This document shows, piece after piece, positions 5,076-6,771 of a DNA stretch of 6,771 nucleotides. The first letter of the stretch is position 1, and every line of letters begins with the position of its first letter. The position numbers were made by a program, and so were the translations under genes. This stretch comes from Chlamydiota bacterium (lineage in GTDB: Bacteria > Chlamydiota > Chlamydiia > Chlamydiales > JAJFMB01), in the NCBI GenBank assembly GCA_021772355.1, contig JAJFMB010000183.1:1-6771 (forward strand). The letters run 5' to 3'. The notes below the pieces were generated by a model. The model was not told the origin of the DNA, ran no database searches, and worked only from the letters and a program-made list of their open reading frames with translations.

Positions 5076-5867
5076 ATGAAAATATATCCCCAAATTGCAG
5101 CTCTTATCTTCTCTGTGTCATCTATTTTTGCCGGTGACACCATGTTAGTGGAGAAAATTGAAGAAATCGTCGCTGAGGCTCCAGCTCTTTCAAATACAGC
5201 AGGGTTTCGTGAACTTGTTTCAGCAATTAAAGAAAATCCCACAGTCACCATTGACGGATCAGATCAGGCCAACCGCCCCGCTTTTGTGGGACTGCAATAT
5301 GTAGCAGAAAGAGCTTTGACTCTGCTCTATCAAGAAGGGAAAATCACGCCTTTAGTCGGAGTTATCCACACAGACGCTCCTGCCACCCCCCTATGCACGG
5401 AAGGAGACATTTCCGAGGGACTAGTACACCCTTCACTATTGAATGATGAGCAAAGGCTCGATACGGTAAAGATTCGCGTCGAAAGTATGCGTCAATTTCT
5501 TGAGTCCGGAGCGCTTCTTTACGCCCTATATACGGATCATGGATTAGCGTCACGCTCCGAAGAGCAGCTAAACATTTTTATCTATCAGCCCTACGATAAC
5601 CTTCATCGCTTCCATCTCTCCAAAATTGAAGGAAAATTGGACAATTGCTACTCAGGGGCGACCTATTTTTACCGAGATTCAGAGCAAGTAACCTATATCC
5701 TTAGCTTCCGCTCCTTTCAAGCAAACTCTCCAACAGATGGAGCTTGGACCCTTTGGCTTGGTAAGCTTGTAGATCTGCCCGCCTCTTCACAATGTGAAAT
5801 CTCAGAAAGATGGGAAGCAATCCACTCTTTTCTACTCGACAACCAAATCCACATCCCATTGATTTAA
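5076..5867 (+). CDS. Exported protein of unknown function
   Basis: A 263-residue protein I do not recognise. Residues 1-19 are a Sec signal peptide (MKIYPQIAALIFSVSSIFA, mature end GDT), so the product is periplasmic or outside the cell. The mature part is soluble, with no further membrane segment. A mainly helical first half (about 23-55 and 70-90) is followed by a mixed region. Residues 165-232 look strand-rich and aromatic, with YSGATYFYRD (192-201), YILSFRSF (207-214) and WTLWLGKL (224-231). Three cysteines (C107, C191, C240) remain after export. No catalytic motif is apparent. The start is supported by AAAGG (5063-5067), eight bases upstream. No good separate promoter was found in the 56-bp gap, so co-transcription with the kynureninase-like gene is likely. 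The next gene begins 43 bp downstream. Confidence 0.75.
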   Translation: MKIYPQIAALIFSVSSIFAGDTMLVEKIEEIVAEAPALSNTAGFRELVSAIKENPTVTIDGSDQANRPAFVGLQYVAERALTLLYQEGKITPLVGVIHTDAPATPLCTEGDISEGLVHPSLLNDEQRLDTVKIRVESMRQFLESGALLYALYTDHGLASRSEEQLNIFIYQPYDNLHRFHLSKIEGKLDNCYSGATYFYRDSEQVTYILSFRSFQANSPTDGAWTLWLGKLVDLPASSQCEISERWEAIHSFLLDNQIHIPLI

Positions 5868-5887
5868 AATCAATTAGATGTTATTAT
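5859..5887 (+). promoter_or_regulatory. Possible promoter of the last gene
   Basis: TTGATT (5859-5864) and TATTAT (5882-5887) are 17 bp apart and would start a transcript near 5894, with a leader of about 17 nt. The -35 box lies in the last codons of the preceding gene. The boxes are plausible, but such matches are common in AT-rich DNA. Confidence 0.3.
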
Positions 5888-5911
5888 TCTTCTTTTTTTA
5901 GAAGAATAGTA
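5882..5911 (+). repeat. Stem-loop just before, and touching, the start codon of the last gene
   Basis: Positions 5882-5893 can pair with 5900-5911 (12 pairs, one of them G-U) around a loop of six T. The core arms are ATTCTTCT and AGAAGAAT. The right arm contains the only purine-rich ribosome-site candidate (AGAAG) and the A of the ATG at 5911. No T-run follows the stem, so it is not a normal terminator for plus-strand transcripts. Confidence 0.5.
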
Positions 5912-6771
5912 TGCTTAAGTGGTTTAACTACAACCTTACAAACCTTCCTGACTGGATAACACCAGCCGGAACGACTACGTCTGCAAAGGATAAGCCTTCC
6001 TCCGAAGAGGCGTCTCAACCAACAGCTGCTAAACCTCCTACTCCACCCTCCTCCTGCGCCACTTCCCCTTGTGTAGCCTCCTCTTCTGTTGGAGACCTTC
6101 CCCCCACCACCCCAACATCTCCTGTTGCTCACGAATCCCATCTAAATGCAGAGACGCTCAAAAGAAGGGTAGTTAATGATCTACAGCGTGTTGAGAAACG
6201 TCTTAAACGAACACCTGAAGGCGACAGCTCTTATGAAGAACAATTTCAAGCGTTTTGCACACAAGTTGCCTCAAGCGGCGACTTTGCTTCTCGCTGGAAG
6301 ATGTTTACTTCGATATTTCAAGACAATACTTTCTCTTACGGACCAACTGTAAAGATTAAAATCTCTTCTGAACCCTTTAGTTCTTTAGCATTTAAAAAAG
6401 AATTTTTTCAGAAATCACATCCCGGCCTCTCTTGTAACAATCTCAATTTAATTCAAGTTTTTGAACATGAGAATGACGAGGATCCACTGATTAAAATTAG
6501 CCTCTCTCCTGATGGTAAAATCGGTGAATTGATCTGGATTCAAAAAGGCAAGAATATCAAGGGAAATGACGTTCTCAAACTGTATGGAACAATTGCAGAT
6601 GCGTTAAAGATAAAGCATATGTACCTGTTCGACGATGCCAAACTTTCCGAAGAGTATAAAACTGGTAAAGGCGTCACCAAAGAACGCTCAGTATTCCTCC
6701 TTCTTTTCTATCCCTTAATCTCCTCTTCTGCAAGACCGTTTTACGAAGAGAAGCTTGGTTTTAATCTCGTC
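5911..6771 (+). CDS. Protein with Pro/Ser/Thr-rich N-terminus, effector candidate, C-terminus cut
   Basis: An open frame of 287 codons running off the right edge without a stop. A stop at 5899-5901 in the same frame makes the ATG at 5911 the first possible start. There is no Sec signal peptide. Residues 20-75 are low-complexity and rich in Pro, Ser, Thr and Ala (for example KPPTPPSS and DLPPTTPTSP). A basic helical stretch follows, LKRRVVNDLQRVEKRLKR (83-100). From about 140 a folded domain begins: KIKISSEPFSSLAF, KISLSPDGKIGELIWIQKG (195-213), then LYGTIADALKIKHMYLFDD (224-242) and ARPFYEEKLGF (274-284). The last two resemble the helix-strand and FYE-LGF end of GNAT acetyltransferases, but that is only a weak visual likeness. 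A disordered N-terminus without a Sec signal fits a type III secreted effector. The C-rich coding strand at 5990-6120 follows from the Pro/Ser/Thr codons. Confidence 0.7.
   Translation, partial: MLKWFNYNLTNLPDWITPAGTTTSAKDKPSSEEASQPTAAKPPTPPSSCATSPCVASSSVGDLPPTTPTSPVAHESHLNAETLKRRVVNDLQRVEKRLKRTPEGDSSYEEQFQAFCTQVASSGDFASRWKMFTSIFQDNTFSYGPTVKIKISSEPFSSLAFKKEFFQKSHPGLSCNNLNLIQVFEHENDEDPLIKISLSPDGKIGELIWIQKGKNIKGNDVLKLYGTIADALKIKHMYLFDDAKLSEEYKTGKGVTKERSVFLLLFYPLISSSARPFYEEKLGFNLV

Noticed and set aside
5884..6141. Minus-strand open frame with a Gly/Arg-rich product
   Set aside because: It lies antisense to the Pro/Ser/Thr-rich part of the last gene; its Gly/Arg richness is simply the complement of those codons, and it has no family motif.

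Overview
The window carries seven protein-coding genes, two of them cut by the window edges. It looks like an accessory stretch of a chromosome from an obligate intracellular or otherwise host-dependent bacterium. A member of the Chlamydiae outside the genus Chlamydia is my best guess. The reasons are several Sec-exported lone enzymes, a BrnQ-type amino-acid importer, a kynureninase-like enzyme, a likely effector with a Pro/Ser/Thr-rich N-terminus, moderately AT-rich genes and very AT-rich spacers. This placement is inference; no rRNA or other marker gene is present.

Layout, left to right. On the minus strand at the left edge is the first 73 codons of a proline iminopeptidase with a signal peptide. 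It is divergent from a plus-strand gene (347-1411) for an exported endonuclease/exonuclease/phosphatase-fold (EEP) hydrolase. That gene runs tail-to-tail into, and overlaps by 54 bp, a minus-strand gene for an exported Nudix hydrolase (1358-2179). Upstream of the Nudix gene on the same strand is brnQ (2258-3385), a branched-chain amino-acid carrier. A 350-bp AT-rich intergenic region (3386-3735) separates brnQ from a divergent plus-strand run: a kynureninase-like PLP enzyme (3736-5019), an exported protein of unknown function (5076-5867), and a partial gene (5911 to the right edge) for a protein that may be a secreted effector.

How the genes may work together (inference): four of the seven products begin with a Sec signal peptide (peptidase, EEP hydrolase, Nudix hydrolase, unknown protein). 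Together with BrnQ and the kynureninase-like enzyme this suggests scavenging of peptides, nucleotides or phosphodiesters and amino acids from a host. The kynureninase-like protein keeps its PLP lysine but has lost several residues conserved in true kynureninases, so its substrate is uncertain.

Regulation: I see good sigma-70-type promoters in front of the EEP gene, brnQ (good -10, weak -35), the kynureninase-like gene and, less certainly, the last gene. Predicted leaders are short, about 17-20 nt. The most interesting non-coding signal is a shared element, the 12-mer ATAAAAATAAGT followed by a 4-base gap and ACTTA, forming an inverted repeat. It occurs once in each of the two divergent intergenic regions, centred about 50 bp upstream of the predicted starts of the EEP and brnQ transcripts. 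I found no convincing rho-independent terminator, tRNA, rRNA, CRISPR array or insertion sequence.
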